Assembly (NCBI RefSeq): GCF_027486195.1
Contig: NZ_JAIXPP010000086.1
Span: 53,852 to 117,851 of the forward strand
DNA from: Novosphingobium sp.
GTDB lineage: Bacteria > Pseudomonadota > Alphaproteobacteria > Sphingomonadales > Sphingomonadaceae
Direction: 5' to 3'
Length of the DNA stretch: 64,000 bases
Shown piece by piece: positions 43,921-52,911 of this stretch (its first letter is position 1; each line of letters begins with the position of its first letter). The notes beneath the pieces are model-generated. The model was not told where the DNA came from, did no database searches, and saw nothing but the letters and a program-made list of their open reading frames with translations. A program made the position numbers and the translations under genes.

Positions 43921-43980
43921 TGCGTCCAACACCTTCCACTTCGGGGGTTGGAGTCGGTTCGAATCCGGCGGCTGCACTAG
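43921..43980 (+). other. tRNA T-arm-like element (tRNA remnant or structured RNA)
   Basis: Immediately after the TATAAT box lies a stem (CCAACACC at 43926-43933 with GGGGTTGG at 43944-43951, one mismatch). It is followed by a textbook T arm: GTCGG (43953-43957), loop TTCGAAT (43958-43964), CCGGC (43965-43969). The next seven bases GGCTGCA can pair with TGCGTCC at 43921-43927 at six of seven positions, one of them a G-U wobble. There is no D arm, no anticodon arm and no CCA end, so it is not a functional tRNA. It may be a tRNA/tmRNA fragment left by integration, or a structured leader RNA. Confidence 0.45.
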
Positions 43981-44007
43981 TCCTGATTGCCCTTCTTTCA
44001 ATCTTTC

Positions 44008-44030
44008 GCTTCCTTGGAAGCAAGTTTTTT
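44008..44030 (+). terminator. Intrinsic terminator after the tRNA-like element
   Basis: A short hairpin GCTTC-CTTG-GAAGC at 44008-44021 is followed after three bases by six T residues (44025-44030). It lies about 100 bases downstream of the promoter at 43893-43920 and directly before the ribosome-binding site of the 50-aa ORF, so it could define a short RNA or act as an attenuator. The stem is only 5 bp, so termination may be partial. Confidence 0.55.
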
Positions 44031-44042
44031 AAGGAGAAGGCT

Positions 44043-44195
44043 ATGGGCAAAAAACTGAAGAATTCTATTTCGAAAGTCCGTGTAGTTAATCGTTGCTGTG
44101 CAGATCTGGTCAAGTTCGTCCCTCATTTAATTGAGACTGTGTGGGCGGTTGGGGCTGGTGTAGCCGCATCGGTGGTATCCACCTCCACCCATTGA
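44043..44195 (+). CDS. 50-aa basic/hydrophobic small protein
   Basis: An ORF starting MGKKLKNSISKVRVVNRCCA with AAGGAG 7 bases before the ATG, a very strong site. The N terminus is basic and the C-terminal half is hydrophobic (VWAVGAGVAASVVS), so it may insert in the membrane. Base composition is low: 23 of 60 bases are G or C in 44041-44100, against roughly two thirds in neighbouring genes. A strong hairpin follows the stop. It may be a small toxin, an inhibitor or a leader peptide; no family recognised. Confidence 0.6.
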   Translation: MGKKLKNSISKVRVVNRCCADLVKFVPHLIETVWAVGAGVAASVVSTSTH

Positions 44196-44220
44196 GCGGG
44201 CAGCCCAACGGCTGCCCGCT
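44195..44220 (+). terminator. Strong hairpin after the 50-aa ORF
   Basis: A perfect 11-bp GC-rich stem (AGCGGGCAGCC at 44195-44205, loop CAAC, GGCTGCCCGCT at 44210-44220) starts at the last base of the 50-aa ORF stop codon. Only a weak T-rich stretch (CCTCATTT) follows, so it may be a terminator, an RNA-stability element or a pause hairpin. It lies 68 bases before the methyltransferase start. Confidence 0.6.
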
Positions 44221-44288
44221 CCTCATTTGCCCATCAAGTGCCGCTGTCTGTTCGACAAAAGCCATCGTGGCCGCTAGGAATTCCGGCC

Positions 44289-46181
44289 ATGGACAAGATG
44301 AAAATGCACAGCCCGGACCTGTCTCAGGAAAACATTACCAAGATCCGCGCCCTTTTTCCTGATTGCGTGACAGAGGCCGCCGACGAGCAGGGCAACATCC
44401 GGCTCGCCGTTGACTTCGATCAGCTGCGCCAGACGCTTTCGGATCACATCGTGGAAGGCCCGCAAGAGCGTTATCGGCTCGACTGGCCCGGCAAGCGCGA
44501 AGCACTCCTCACCGCCAATGCTCCGATCGCCAAGACCCTCCGCCCCTGCCGCGAGGAGAGCGTGGACTTTGACACCACCCAGAACCTCTTCATCGAAGGC
44601 GACAACCTCGATGCCCTGAAGCTCTTGCAAGAGAGCTACCTGGGAAAAGTGAAGATGATCTACATCGATCCCCCATACAACACGGGGAACGATTTCATAT
44701 ATGACGATGATTTTTCAGAGAATTCTGACACCTTTCTACTTCGATCCAATCAATCGGATGAGCAGGGTGGACGCTTGGTAGCAAACACGGACAGCAACGG
44801 CAGGTTTCATTCCGACTGGCTGACCATGATCTATGCTCGCCTGAAAATCGCGAAGAAACTTCTTAGTGATCAGGGTGTTATCTTCATCAGCATAGATGAT
44901 GGTGAGGTCCATAACACGAGGGCCATTTGCAACGAAGTTTTCGGTACAGAGAATTTCGTCGAATGCTTTGTCTGGAAAAAAAGTTATGGAGGGGGGCCGA
45001 AGGAAAAGTACGCGGTAACTCAACATGAATACGTACTAATGTTCGCAAAAGACATATCTTCATTACCCCCGTTTTCTCTCCCGTATGACCCGAAAAAGGT
45101 CGAGAGGTATTATAAAGGTAGAGATTCAAAATATTCTGTTCGAGGCCCGTATCGCTTGAAGCCCTTGGAGGCGACTAAGAGTATGGATGCGCGCCCAAAC
45201 CTCGTCTACGATGTTATCCTCAATGACGGCGAGGTCGTTAAGCCAAAAAGGCAATGGCTTTGGTCAAAGGAAAGAGTGCTAACGGCGCTGGCCAATGATG
45301 AGGTTATTGTTTCTGGGTCTGGTTCCGACAAAACACTGAATTACAAGCAGTATCTTCGCGATGAAAATGGAGTCGAGAGGGGTGAGAAACCTTTCAGTGT
45401 GATCGACGGAATTTATACTCAGCATGGGACAGAGAACCTTTCGTCCCATTTTTCTGGGAAGGTATTGCTTCAATTTCCGAAGCCTATCGATCTCATTAGA
45501 AATTTTATTACATTCTCTATTGGGGATACGGATAATCCGATTATTCTAGATTTCTTCGCAGGTAGCGGGACTACAGCGGAGGCTTGTTGGGCAATGGCGA
45601 GCGCTCTCGGGCGCAATATCCGTTGGATTTCCGTGCAGATCCCAGATGGATGCGAAGCTGGTTCCACTGCTGAAAAGGCAGGCTTCTCGACCATTGCCGA
45701 AATCTCGAAAGAGCGCATACGCCGTGCCGGCAATAAGGTCCTGGAAGGCGAATGCCATGAGGGTTGGAACCGAGACGTCGGCTTTCGCGTGTTGAAGATC
45801 GACAGCTCGAATATGACTAACGTCTTCTATCGTCCCGATGAACTACGCCAGGACGAGCTCTTTGGGCAAGTCGACAGCGTGAAGCCCGATCGCACCGGCG
45901 AGGACCTGCTGTTCCAGGTGCTGATCGACTGGGGCGTGGAGCTGACCCTGCCGATCAACCGCGAAGCCCTGCACGGGAAGACCGTTTACTCGGTGGATGG
46001 CAATGCGCTGATCGCCTGTTTCGACACCGGCGTCACCGATGAGTTGGTGAAGGAAATCGCCGCCCGCGCGCCACTGCGCGCCGTGTTCCGGGACACCAGC
46101 TTTGCCCGCGATGCTGATCGTATCAACGCCGAGCAGCTCTTCCGCCAGCTCTCGCCGGGCACCGAACTGAAGGCCATCTGA
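44289..46181 (+). CDS. Type III-like DNA methyltransferase (Mod, beta class)
   Basis: A predicted adenine-N6 (or cytosine-N4) methyltransferase of 630 aa that would mark self DNA. Motif IV IYIDPPYNTGNDFIYDDD (about 124-141) precedes motif I IILDFFAGSGTTAEACWAM (about 418-436), the order of beta-class Mod proteins. SDWLTMIYARLKIAKKLLSD and VIFISIDDGEV are also typical. The middle (about 140-420), the expected target-recognition region, is AT-rich (22/60 G+C in 45001-45060) while both ends are GC-rich, consistent with a swapped specificity domain. The start is at MDKMKMHSPDLS; ATG 44298 is an alternative. Confidence 0.92.
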   Translation: MDKMKMHSPDLSQENITKIRALFPDCVTEAADEQGNIRLAVDFDQLRQTLSDHIVEGPQERYRLDWPGKREALLTANAPIAKTLRPCREESVDFDTTQNLFIEGDNLDALKLLQESYLGKVKMIYIDPPYNTGNDFIYDDDFSENSDTFLLRSNQSDEQGGRLVANTDSNGRFHSDWLTMIYARLKIAKKLLSDQGVIFISIDDGEVHNTRAICNEVFGTENFVECFVWKKSYGGGPKEKYAVTQHEYVLMFAKDISSLPPFSLPYDPKKVERYYKGRDSKYSVRGPYRLKPLEATKSMDARPNLVYDVILNDGEVVKPKRQWLWSKERVLTALANDEVIVSGSGSDKTLNYKQYLRDENGVERGEKPFSVIDGIYTQHGTENLSSHFSGKVLLQFPKPIDLIRNFITFSIGDTDNPIILDFFAGSGTTAEACWAMASALGRNIRWISVQIPDGCEAGSTAEKAGFSTIAEISKERIRRAGNKVLEGECHEGWNRDVGFRVLKIDSSNMTNVFYRPDELRQDELFGQVDSVKPDRTGEDLLFQVLIDWGVELTLPINREALHGKTVYSVDGNALIACFDTGVTDELVKEIAARAPLRAVFRDTSFARDADRINAEQLFRQLSPGTELKAI

Positions 46182-46184
46182 GCG

Positions 46185-47861
46185 ATGGATCAGGCTGCGC
46201 TCACTTCTCTGCTCGCCCAGCTTATCGCCAATTGGGAGGATGAGGTGGTGGAGTTCAAGGAGGCTGGGAAGGACTACGACACTGATAAGATCGGGCGCTA
46301 TTTCTCGGCGCTGTCAAATGAAGCCAATCTGCGCAACGCAGAGCGTGGATGGCTGGTTTTCGGTGTCAATGACAAGACCCGAAAGGTGGTCGGTACAGCC
46401 TATCGTCCCGAGATCGAGCGTCTCCTCAGCCTCAAGAACCAGATGCGCGACGGTACTGAGCCGAGTGTCACACTTCGAAACATTCATGTACTGATCGACG
46501 AGGATGGGCACCGGGTCATTCTCTTTGAGATCCCTGCCGCACCTCGTGGCATGCCCATCAGTTGGAGCGGGCACTATTATGCCCGAGCCGGCGAAAGCCT
46601 AATGCCCTTGGGGCTCGACAAACTCGATGAGATCCGCGGCCAAACCATTGCTACGGATTGGACGGCACAAGTTGTTGAGGGGGCAACGCTGGCCGACCTT
46701 GACCCAAAGGCGATCTCTGTTGCGCGAGAACGATTTGCAGAGAAGCATGCACGGCGGGTCTCGCCAGAGGAAGTGGCAGGCTGGAGTGACGCTACGTTCC
46801 TCGACAGAGCGAAGGTCACCCAGAATGGCGCGATAACCCGCGCAGCACTGCTGCTGCTTGGCAAGATGGAGGCGGCAGGGAAGCTAAGTCCGCACCCGGC
46901 CGAGATCACCTGGAGCCTGCGCGGGGAAGAGCAGGCCTATGAGCATTTCTACCCGCCGTTTTTGCTCACATCCTCCGAGGTCTTTGCCCGCATCCGGAAC
47001 GTGCAGATCCGCATCCTGCCACAGGACCAGCTGCTGGCGCATGAGGTGTCGAAATATGACCAAAGCGTGGTTCTTGAGGCCCTGCACAACTGCATCGCCC
47101 ACCAGGACTACACCCGCAACGGCCGTATCGTCGTCACCGAATACCTCGATAGGCTGACTTTCGAGAGCGAGGGCGGTTTCGTGGATGGCGAGCCCACGGA
47201 TTATGCCACTGGTGCCCGCTCGACCCCGCGCCGCTATCGTAACAGCTGGCTGGTCCAGGCAATGGCCGAGCTCAATATGATCGACCAGATGGGGTATGGC
47301 ATTCAGCGCATCTATGAGGCGCAGCGGAGGCGGTTCTTCCCGTTGCCCGATTATGATGTGAAGGATCCGACCGCGGTCAGCCTGACAATTCATGGCCGCG
47401 TGGTCGACCCCGCCTATAGCCGCTTGCTGATGCAGCAGACCGAGCTTGATCTGGTCGATGTCGTCAATCTTGATCGGGTGCAGAAGAAGCTGCCCATTAC
47501 CGACGATGCCATCAAGCACCTGCGCCGCCGGAAGCTCATCGAGGGGCGCAAACCGAACTTCCATGTCTCAGCGACGGTGGCAGCGGCAACTGCCACGATG
47601 GCCGACTATGTCCGCACCCGCGCCCAGGATGATGAGTTCTATGCGAAGCTACTGACTGACTATCTCGCAGGCGCAGGCCGTGCCACACGTCGGGAGGTCG
47701 ACCAGCTGTTGCTCGACAAGCTGAGCGACGCCCTCACGCCCGAACAGCGCACCAAGAAAATTGCCAACCTGCTTACCAAGCTGCGGCGGCAGGGGGTGAT
47801 CGTGAACAAGGGTCCGCGGGCGGCGCCGCAATGGATGCTTGCAGAAAGAAATGCGCGATGA
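46185..47861 (+). CDS. AlbA/Schlafen-like ATP-binding protein with HATPase_c_4-like region
   Basis: A 558-aa protein, 3 bases after mod. The N-terminal AlbA_2 (Schlafen-like) domain shows EDEVVEFKEAGKDYDTDKIG and NAERGWLVFGVNDKTRKVVG (about 16-70). A second domain resembles the RecG-like/HATPase_c_4 fold: VVLEALHNCIAHQDYTRNGR, VVTEYLDRLTFESEGGF and MIDQMGYGIQRIYEAQ (about 300-385). The C-terminal part is helical with winged-helix character. Such proteins sit between Mod and Res in this helicase/DUF4391 type of locus and not in classical type III systems. Role unknown; nucleic-acid or nucleotide sensing is inferred. Confidence 0.82.
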   Translation: MDQAALTSLLAQLIANWEDEVVEFKEAGKDYDTDKIGRYFSALSNEANLRNAERGWLVFGVNDKTRKVVGTAYRPEIERLLSLKNQMRDGTEPSVTLRNIHVLIDEDGHRVILFEIPAAPRGMPISWSGHYYARAGESLMPLGLDKLDEIRGQTIATDWTAQVVEGATLADLDPKAISVARERFAEKHARRVSPEEVAGWSDATFLDRAKVTQNGAITRAALLLLGKMEAAGKLSPHPAEITWSLRGEEQAYEHFYPPFLLTSSEVFARIRNVQIRILPQDQLLAHEVSKYDQSVVLEALHNCIAHQDYTRNGRIVVTEYLDRLTFESEGGFVDGEPTDYATGARSTPRRYRNSWLVQAMAELNMIDQMGYGIQRIYEAQRRRFFPLPDYDVKDPTAVSLTIHGRVVDPAYSRLLMQQTELDLVDVVNLDRVQKKLPITDDAIKHLRRRKLIEGRKPNFHVSATVAAATATMADYVRTRAQDDEFYAKLLTDYLAGAGRATRREVDQLLLDKLSDALTPEQRTKKIANLLTKLRRQGVIVNKGPRAAPQWMLAERNAR

Positions 47862-47982
47862 TTGCGGCCTCTTGCAGAAAGGTCGTGCGGATAAATCCTA
47901 GGGATTCCGTCGTTTCCCTCTTTCTGCACAGTGGAAAATTCTCTCTCCAAAGTTATGAATGCAGAAAGGGCCTGCGTCGGCG

Positions 47983-50900
47983 ATGAAGCTCAAGTTCAAG
48001 GTTCAGCCCTACCAGACCATGGCCGTCGACGCGGTCGTCGATTGCTTTGCGGGCCAGCCCTTCAGCGTCGGTCCGGCCTACAGGATCGACCCGGGCAAGC
48101 GGAACCAGGCAGAGGCGTTTGACGATGAAGGGTTCCGCAACCCGGATATCGCGCTCACCGATGCGCAGTTGCTGACGAACATCAACGCGGTCCAGCGCCG
48201 ACAGAATCTCCCCCAATCGCCATCCCTGACCAGTTTTGTCACGCGGGATGCGAAAGGCAGGGCGGTGCCCGCTCCGGCTGCCTATCTCAAGAATATGGCC
48301 GCCGCCGCACCGCTTCATCTCGATGTCGAGATGGAAACAGGGACGGGCAAGACCTACTGCTACATCAAGACGATGTTCGAGCTGAACCGGCGCTATGGCT
48401 GGTCGAAGTTCATCATCATCGTCCCGAGCATCGCCATCCGCGAGGGTGTCGCCAAGTCGCTTTCGATCACAGCGGAGCACTTCACCGAGACCTACGGGAA
48501 GAAGGCCCGCTTCTTCATCTACAACTCGAAGCGCCTGCACGAGCTTGAGAGCTTCTCGTCTGATGCCGGACTGAACGTGATGGTCATGAACATCCAGGCC
48601 TTCAACGCGAGCGGCAAGGATAACCGCCGTATCTATGACGCGCTCGATGACTTCCAGTCACGCAAGCCGATCGATGTGATCGCCGCCAACCGGCCGATCC
48701 TGATCCTTGACGAGCCGCAGAAGATGGAAGGCAAGGCCACGGTCGAAGCGCTTCCCAAGTTTCGCCCTCTGTTCATCATGCGTTATTCGGCAACACACCG
48801 GACCGAACACACCAAGATCCACCGGCTCGATGCGCTGGACGCCTATAACCAGAAGCTGGTGAAGAAGATCCAGGTCCGGGGCATTGCGCTGAAGGGACTG
48901 ACCGGCACGACGGCCTATCTCTATCTCGAGGGGATTGAGACGGTCGGCCGCGGCAAGGGCGGCCCATTTGCCCGTCTGGAGATGGAGATCAAGGACACCA
49001 CCGGAACGATCAAGCGCCGGCTGAAACGTCTGAAGTTCCGCGATGACCTCTACGATCTGTCAGGCGGGCTCGATCAGTACCGTGACTTCGTCGTGTCGCA
49101 GATAGATGCCACCGCCGACACCGTCGAGTTCACCAATGGGATCACGCTTAAGGCTGGCGAGGCTTATGGTGACCTCTCGGAGAGGGACATCCGCCAGATT
49201 CAGATCCGCGAAACGATCCGCGCCCATCTTGAAAAGGAGCGTCAGCTCTTCGCCCAAGGGGTCAAGGTGTTGTCGCTATTCTTCATCGACGAGGTGGCCA
49301 AGTACCGCGACTACAGCCGCGACGATCAGAACGGCGAGTATGCCCGCATGTTCGAGGAAGAATATGCCGAGGCTGTTGCGCTTGTGCTCGCGGAACTACC
49401 TCTCGAAGAAGCAGCTTGGCGGAAGCACCTCGAGGCGATCCCGGTAGCCAAGACACACGATGGCTATTTCTCGATCGACAAGAAGACCAAGCGGTTGAAG
49501 GATCCAGAATTCAGGGTCATCAAGGACGAGGAAACTGGAAAAAAGACCGAGAAATCTGATGATAGCGACGCTTATGATCTGATCCTCAAAAACAAGGAAC
49601 GGCTGCTCTCATTCGAAGAGCCGGTCCGTTTTTTGTTCTCGCATTCTGCGCTCCGGGAGGGTTGGGATAACCCGAACGTGTTCGTCATGTGCATGCTGAA
49701 GCAAAGTCTCAACATGATCTCCCGCCGGCAGGAAGTCGGCCGCGGTCTCCGACTGGCCGTAGACCGGTTTGGCGATCGGCTTGATCATCCCGCGACCGTC
49801 CACGACATCAATATTCTCTCGGTTATCGCGAGCGAAAGCTACACTGATTTCGTAGCGGGACTGCAAAAGGAGATCGCCGAAAGCCTCTCCGCCCGGCCGC
49901 GCAAGGCGAGCCAAGCCTTCTTCGTGGGTAAACAGCTGCACACGCCGGAAGGGCCCGTGACTGTCACCGACCAGATGGCGACGCAGATTCACCGCTACCT
50001 GATCAAGCACGACTACATCGACGACGCAGATCAGATCACGGACACCTATTATACCGCGAAGGCCGAGGGCACTTTGGCCGTGCTGCATGACGATCTGGTC
50101 CCGTACCAGGCTGAGGTCTTCAGCCTGATCGACAGCGTCTACAGCGATGCAGCTCTTCCCAAGTTCGAGGACGGACGGAAGCCCAAGCGCAACCCGCTGA
50201 ACGACAATTTTCACAAGGGTGCCTTCCAGGAACTCTGGAGCCGGATCAACCGAAAGGCCGTCTACCGCGTGGAGTTCGACACGGCGGAGCTGATCCAAAA
50301 ATGTATCAGTGCCCTCAACAGCGAACTGCGCGTGACGAAGCTGCAATACACCGTGCAGACGGGGATCCAGTCGGACAAGGTCACCGATGAGCAATTGCGG
50401 GATGGAACCGGCTTTACCGTCACGCGCAGCGAAACCGTCCAGGCCGCGTCGGCCCGCTCGGCGGTGAAGTACGATCTTTTGGGGAAAATCTCAGAGGCGA
50501 CCGACCTCCTGCGGCAGACCGTGGCCCAGATCCTCACCGGCATCGAGCCTGCGATCTTCGACCAATATCGCGCCAATCCCGAGCACTTCATTTCTGAGGC
50601 GGCGCGGCTGATCAAGGAACAGAAGGCAGGGCACCTGATCGAGCAGCTCGTCTACGATCCGATCGATGAGCGTTATGACGCCGACATCTTCACGGCGGCG
50701 GAGATCGGCCAGGATTTTTCGCGGGCGACCGATCGGCTGAAGAACCACGTCTTCGACTATTGCATCACAGACTCAGGGGTCGAGCGCGACTTCGTCGGGG
50801 AGTTGGATACAAGTGCGGAGGTCGAGGTCTATGCGAAGCTGCCACGCGGCTTCCTCATCCCGACTCCCGTTGGCGACTACAATCCCGATTGGGCTATTGT

Positions 50901-51108
50901 GTTTCGCGCCGGTGCTGTGAAGCACATCTATTTCGTCGCTGAAACCAAGGGGTCGATGTCGTCACTCGCGCTTCGAGATCTCGAGCGGGCGAAAATCGGT
51001 TGCGCCAAGAAGTTCTTCGCCAAGCTGGCGGAATCGAACCCGACGCCCAATGTCAGGTACGGGGTAGCTGATAGCTACAACAAGCTGATGGAGATCGTGA
51101 CGACTTAA
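47983..51108 (+). CDS. Type III-like Res helicase-endonuclease
   Basis: The DEAD-type translocase plus nuclease of a type III-like restriction system, about 1041 aa. Motifs: Q-like region [15 protein letters not shown], Walker [19 protein letters not shown] (about 115-131), DEPQ box [12 protein letters not shown] (about 240-250), MRYSATHR, then [20 protein letters not shown] and [11 protein letters not shown] (about 553-590). The C-terminal nuclease core is YNPDWAIVF (about 966-974) and FVAETKGS (about 985-992), the Res PD-(D/E)XK signature. The start is placed at [11 protein letters not shown]; an ATG 24 bases upstream (47959) is also possible. It closes the RM-like operon. Confidence 0.9.
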   Translation: MKLKFKVQPYQTMAVDAVVDCFAGQPFSVGPAYRIDPGKRNQAEAFDDEGFRNPDIALTDAQLLTNINAVQRRQNLPQSPSLTSFVTRDAKGRAVPAPAAYLKNMAAAAPLHLDVEMETGTGKTYCYIKTMFELNRRYGWSKFIIIVPSIAIREGVAKSLSITAEHFTETYGKKARFFIYNSKRLHELESFSSDAGLNVMVMNIQAFNASGKDNRRIYDALDDFQSRKPIDVIAANRPILILDEPQKMEGKATVEALPKFRPLFIMRYSATHRTEHTKIHRLDALDAYNQKLVKKIQVRGIALKGLTGTTAYLYLEGIETVGRGKGGPFARLEMEIKDTTGTIKRRLKRLKFRDDLYDLSGGLDQYRDFVVSQIDATADTVEFTNGITLKAGEAYGDLSERDIRQIQIRETIRAHLEKERQLFAQGVKVLSLFFIDEVAKYRDYSRDDQNGEYARMFEEEYAEAVALVLAELPLEEAAWRKHLEAIPVAKTHDGYFSIDKKTKRLKDPEFRVIKDEETGKKTEKSDDSDAYDLILKNKERLLSFEEPVRFLFSHSALREGWDNPNVFVMCMLKQSLNMISRRQEVGRGLRLAVDRFGDRLDHPATVHDINILSVIASESYTDFVAGLQKEIAESLSARPRKASQAFFVGKQLHTPEGPVTVTDQMATQIHRYLIKHDYIDDADQITDTYYTAKAEGTLAVLHDDLVPYQAEVFSLIDSVYSDAALPKFEDGRKPKRNPLNDNFHKGAFQELWSRINRKAVYRVEFDTAELIQKCISALNSELRVTKLQYTVQTGIQSDKVTDEQLRDGTGFTVTRSETVQAASARSAVKYDLLGKISEATDLLRQTVAQILTGIEPAIFDQYRANPEHFISEAARLIKEQKAGHLIEQLVYDPIDERYDADIFTAAEIGQDFSRATDRLKNHVFDYCITDSGVERDFVGELDTSAEVEVYAKLPRGFLIPTPVGDYNPDWAIVFRAGAVKHIYFVAETKGSMSSLALRDLERAKIGCAKKFFAKLAESNPTPNVRYGVADSYNKLMEIVTT

Positions 51109-51181
51109 GAAACACCAGCCAGCAAAGCTCGACGTCATTGGCGGTTACGTCGAACCCTATCCAAGCCTTTCGCAACCACCA

Positions 51182-51484
51182 TCAATGCCGCCAGGCTACC
51201 GTGATGATCGAGCTGTCCCCCGCAACGACGAGGTAGACATTCCGGAACCGCTCATGCCCCGCGATCGCAGGCCCCATGTAGTGGGCGTACCGTTTCCACG
51301 TGGCTTTGGTGAAGCTGTACGATCTGCATTCGCCTCCGAGAAATCGCTCCTCGCCAAAGTCGATCAGCGCATCGATGATGAACTGCGGGACGCAGCGCTC
51401 AGCCTGCCGTCGCTGGCCGTGCCTAGTTTGTGGTGCGGCGCCACGACCGGCTAGGGTTCCGGCTCCAAATGGGCTCTTGCTCAT
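51182..51484 (-). CDS. Small protein coupled to the XRE regulator
   Basis: A protein of about 100 aa from ATG 51484 (MSKSPFGAGTLAGRG); an in-frame GTG at 51502 overlaps the upstream regulator's stop. After a basic, Arg/Gln-rich head, the sequence VPQFIIDALIDFGEERFLGG and SYSFTKATWKRYAHYMG look like a compact alpha/beta domain ending NVYLVVAGDSSIITVAWRH. No family recognised. Its position immediately after an XRE gene would fit a toxin-antitoxin-like or regulator-effector pair, but this is inferred from layout only. Confidence 0.55.
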   Translation of the reverse strand: MSKSPFGAGTLAGRGAAPQTRHGQRRQAERCVPQFIIDALIDFGEERFLGGECRSYSFTKATWKRYAHYMGPAIAGHERFRNVYLVVAGDSSIITVAWRH

Positions 51485-51494
51485 AGCGCGCGAC

Positions 51495-52427
51495 CTACTC
51501 ACTCATATCAATGAGAAGATCACCAAATAGCTCTGCAATCTTCTCATCGTGCAGAGCTTTTTGCTCACGCATCCAGGCCAATCTTGCCTCCGCGGCATCT
51601 GCACCGCGCAGGTTTTTCGGTAGCCGAGCGAGTTGGACAGCACCTGTCAAGATCGACCTCGCCAGTTCTATATCGCCCTGCGCGAGGACCAATGCCTCCC
51701 CATTTCCAACGTCGTAACTCGGGCTGCGCCAAACCGGCCACACGTCGAGCGAAGGTGCGTCGTCGCCATCCTGCCGCACCTCTTCCATGCGCCGCTTCAG
51801 ATGGTCCACGAAGGGGTTGTCGCATTCCTCGTCATAATCCTGCGGCACGAAGGCATCCTCGATCTTCGTGCTCTCGAGAACGTAGGAGGCGCGAAGATCC
51901 TTCTTGCGGATCGAGATCTCCTCTTGGGTCTCCACTTCTTCCGCCTGCCAATCATGCAGGAACCTGCCGCCGAGGTGAGAGAAATGACGGCCCATTTCAC
52001 CAACGGCGTCACGCCGGGCGCTGAGTTCCGCGAGCCGATTGCTGCGTTCGAGCAGGCTCTCGCGCGCGACAAGGTCGAACAGCAGCGGCGCCAGTTCGAG
52101 AATGGTTTCGCGGGTTTCGTTGTAGCGCATGGCGACAAGCTCCAGCGCATTCTGCGCCGCATTCGAGATGCTGAGGTCGAGGGGCGCGCGATCGTTGAAA
52201 AAGTTGCGCGCCTGATCAGGCTCGGGAGGTGTGAAAAGGTCCACAGGCTGGCACTTCAGGGTGCTTGCCAGTCTCTTGGCCGTCTCGGTTCGGGTGGCGC
52301 CTGCTTTCCCGTTTTCAATTCGGGTGATGGTAGCGCGGCCGACGTGGGCCGCATCGGCCAACGCTTCGGCGGTCAGTCCAGCTTCTTTACGCAGGAAGAT
52401 CAATTTATCCGGGTTGATGGTGCTCAT
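51495..52427 (-). CDS. XRE-family HTH regulator with long C-terminal domain
   Basis: A 310-aa protein starting at MSTINPDKLIFLRKEAGLTA after GGAGGACGTT; an upstream in-frame ATG 48 bases earlier is rejected on the ribosome-binding site. Residues about 7-62 form a clear XRE helix-turn-helix (LIFLRKEAGLTAEALADAAHVGRATITRIENG). The remaining roughly 240 residues are helical and charged, and I see no HExxH ImmA-type motif. It stands convergent with the Res gene at the end of the defence island, so it may regulate its small neighbour or the island. Confidence 0.75.
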   Translation of the reverse strand: MSTINPDKLIFLRKEAGLTAEALADAAHVGRATITRIENGKAGATRTETAKRLASTLKCQPVDLFTPPEPDQARNFFNDRAPLDLSISNAAQNALELVAMRYNETRETILELAPLLFDLVARESLLERSNRLAELSARRDAVGEMGRHFSHLGGRFLHDWQAEEVETQEEISIRKKDLRASYVLESTKIEDAFVPQDYDEECDNPFVDHLKRRMEEVRQDGDDAPSLDVWPVWRSPSYDVGNGEALVLAQGDIELARSILTGAVQLARLPKNLRGADAAEARLAWMREQKALHDEKIAELFGDLLIDMSE

Positions 52428-52647
52428 AACGTCCTCCTGCCTCAATAATGAGCCATTCCGACGCCATAACAACAATCATCTATGCCTCATTTTTGCGGAA
52501 AGCAGGGTTACCGCCCCCGAGTCAGCCCGCAGATGGATCACGCAATGAGCCAAAAGATTGGTTTCTTGATCTGTCGGGGGATCATATCTCTTCCGCGATT
52601 GATCCAATGGCTCATCAGGCGTCAGTCGGTCACATCACACCAAACTT

Positions 52648-52857
52648 TCACCGCCAGAAGCCGTCCTGCCTCTGCCCGTACCGGTTGTCATAGTCTTCGC
52701 GCTGGTCGTAGGCGCTCTTGCGAATACCCACCTCGACCCGCTGACCGCCGGCATTGCGGATGTGGAGATCGCGCAGATCAATCTTGTTGCGCAGCGCCCA
52801 GTCCTTCGCCTCGCGCTCGCTGCCGAAGGTTCCGGCATCTTCGTAATCGAATGCCAT
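52648..52857 (-). CDS. Small hypothetical protein downstream of traI block
   Basis: A 69-aa protein starting at MAFDYEDAGTFGSEREAKDW with AAGGAG 8 bases upstream. It is highly charged, with a short beta-rich middle (LHIRNAGGQRVEVGIRKSAY) and an Arg/Gln/Asp-rich tail. It lies 54 bases downstream of the small membrane-protein gene on the same strand, so it is likely the end of the traD-traI transcript. Function unknown. Confidence 0.55.
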   Translation of the reverse strand: MAFDYEDAGTFGSEREAKDWALRNKIDLRDLHIRNAGGQRVEVGIRKSAYDQREDYDNRYGQRQDGFWR

Positions 52858-52911
52858 TTCATGCTCTCCTTGATGTGTTGATTGACGGTCTGTAAGATTG
52901 GATGCGCAGGA

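Noticed and set aside
43921..43980. Complete tRNA gene
   Set aside because: Only a T arm and one other stem are present; there are no D or anticodon arms and no CCA. The probable start site would also exclude the 5' acceptor strand.
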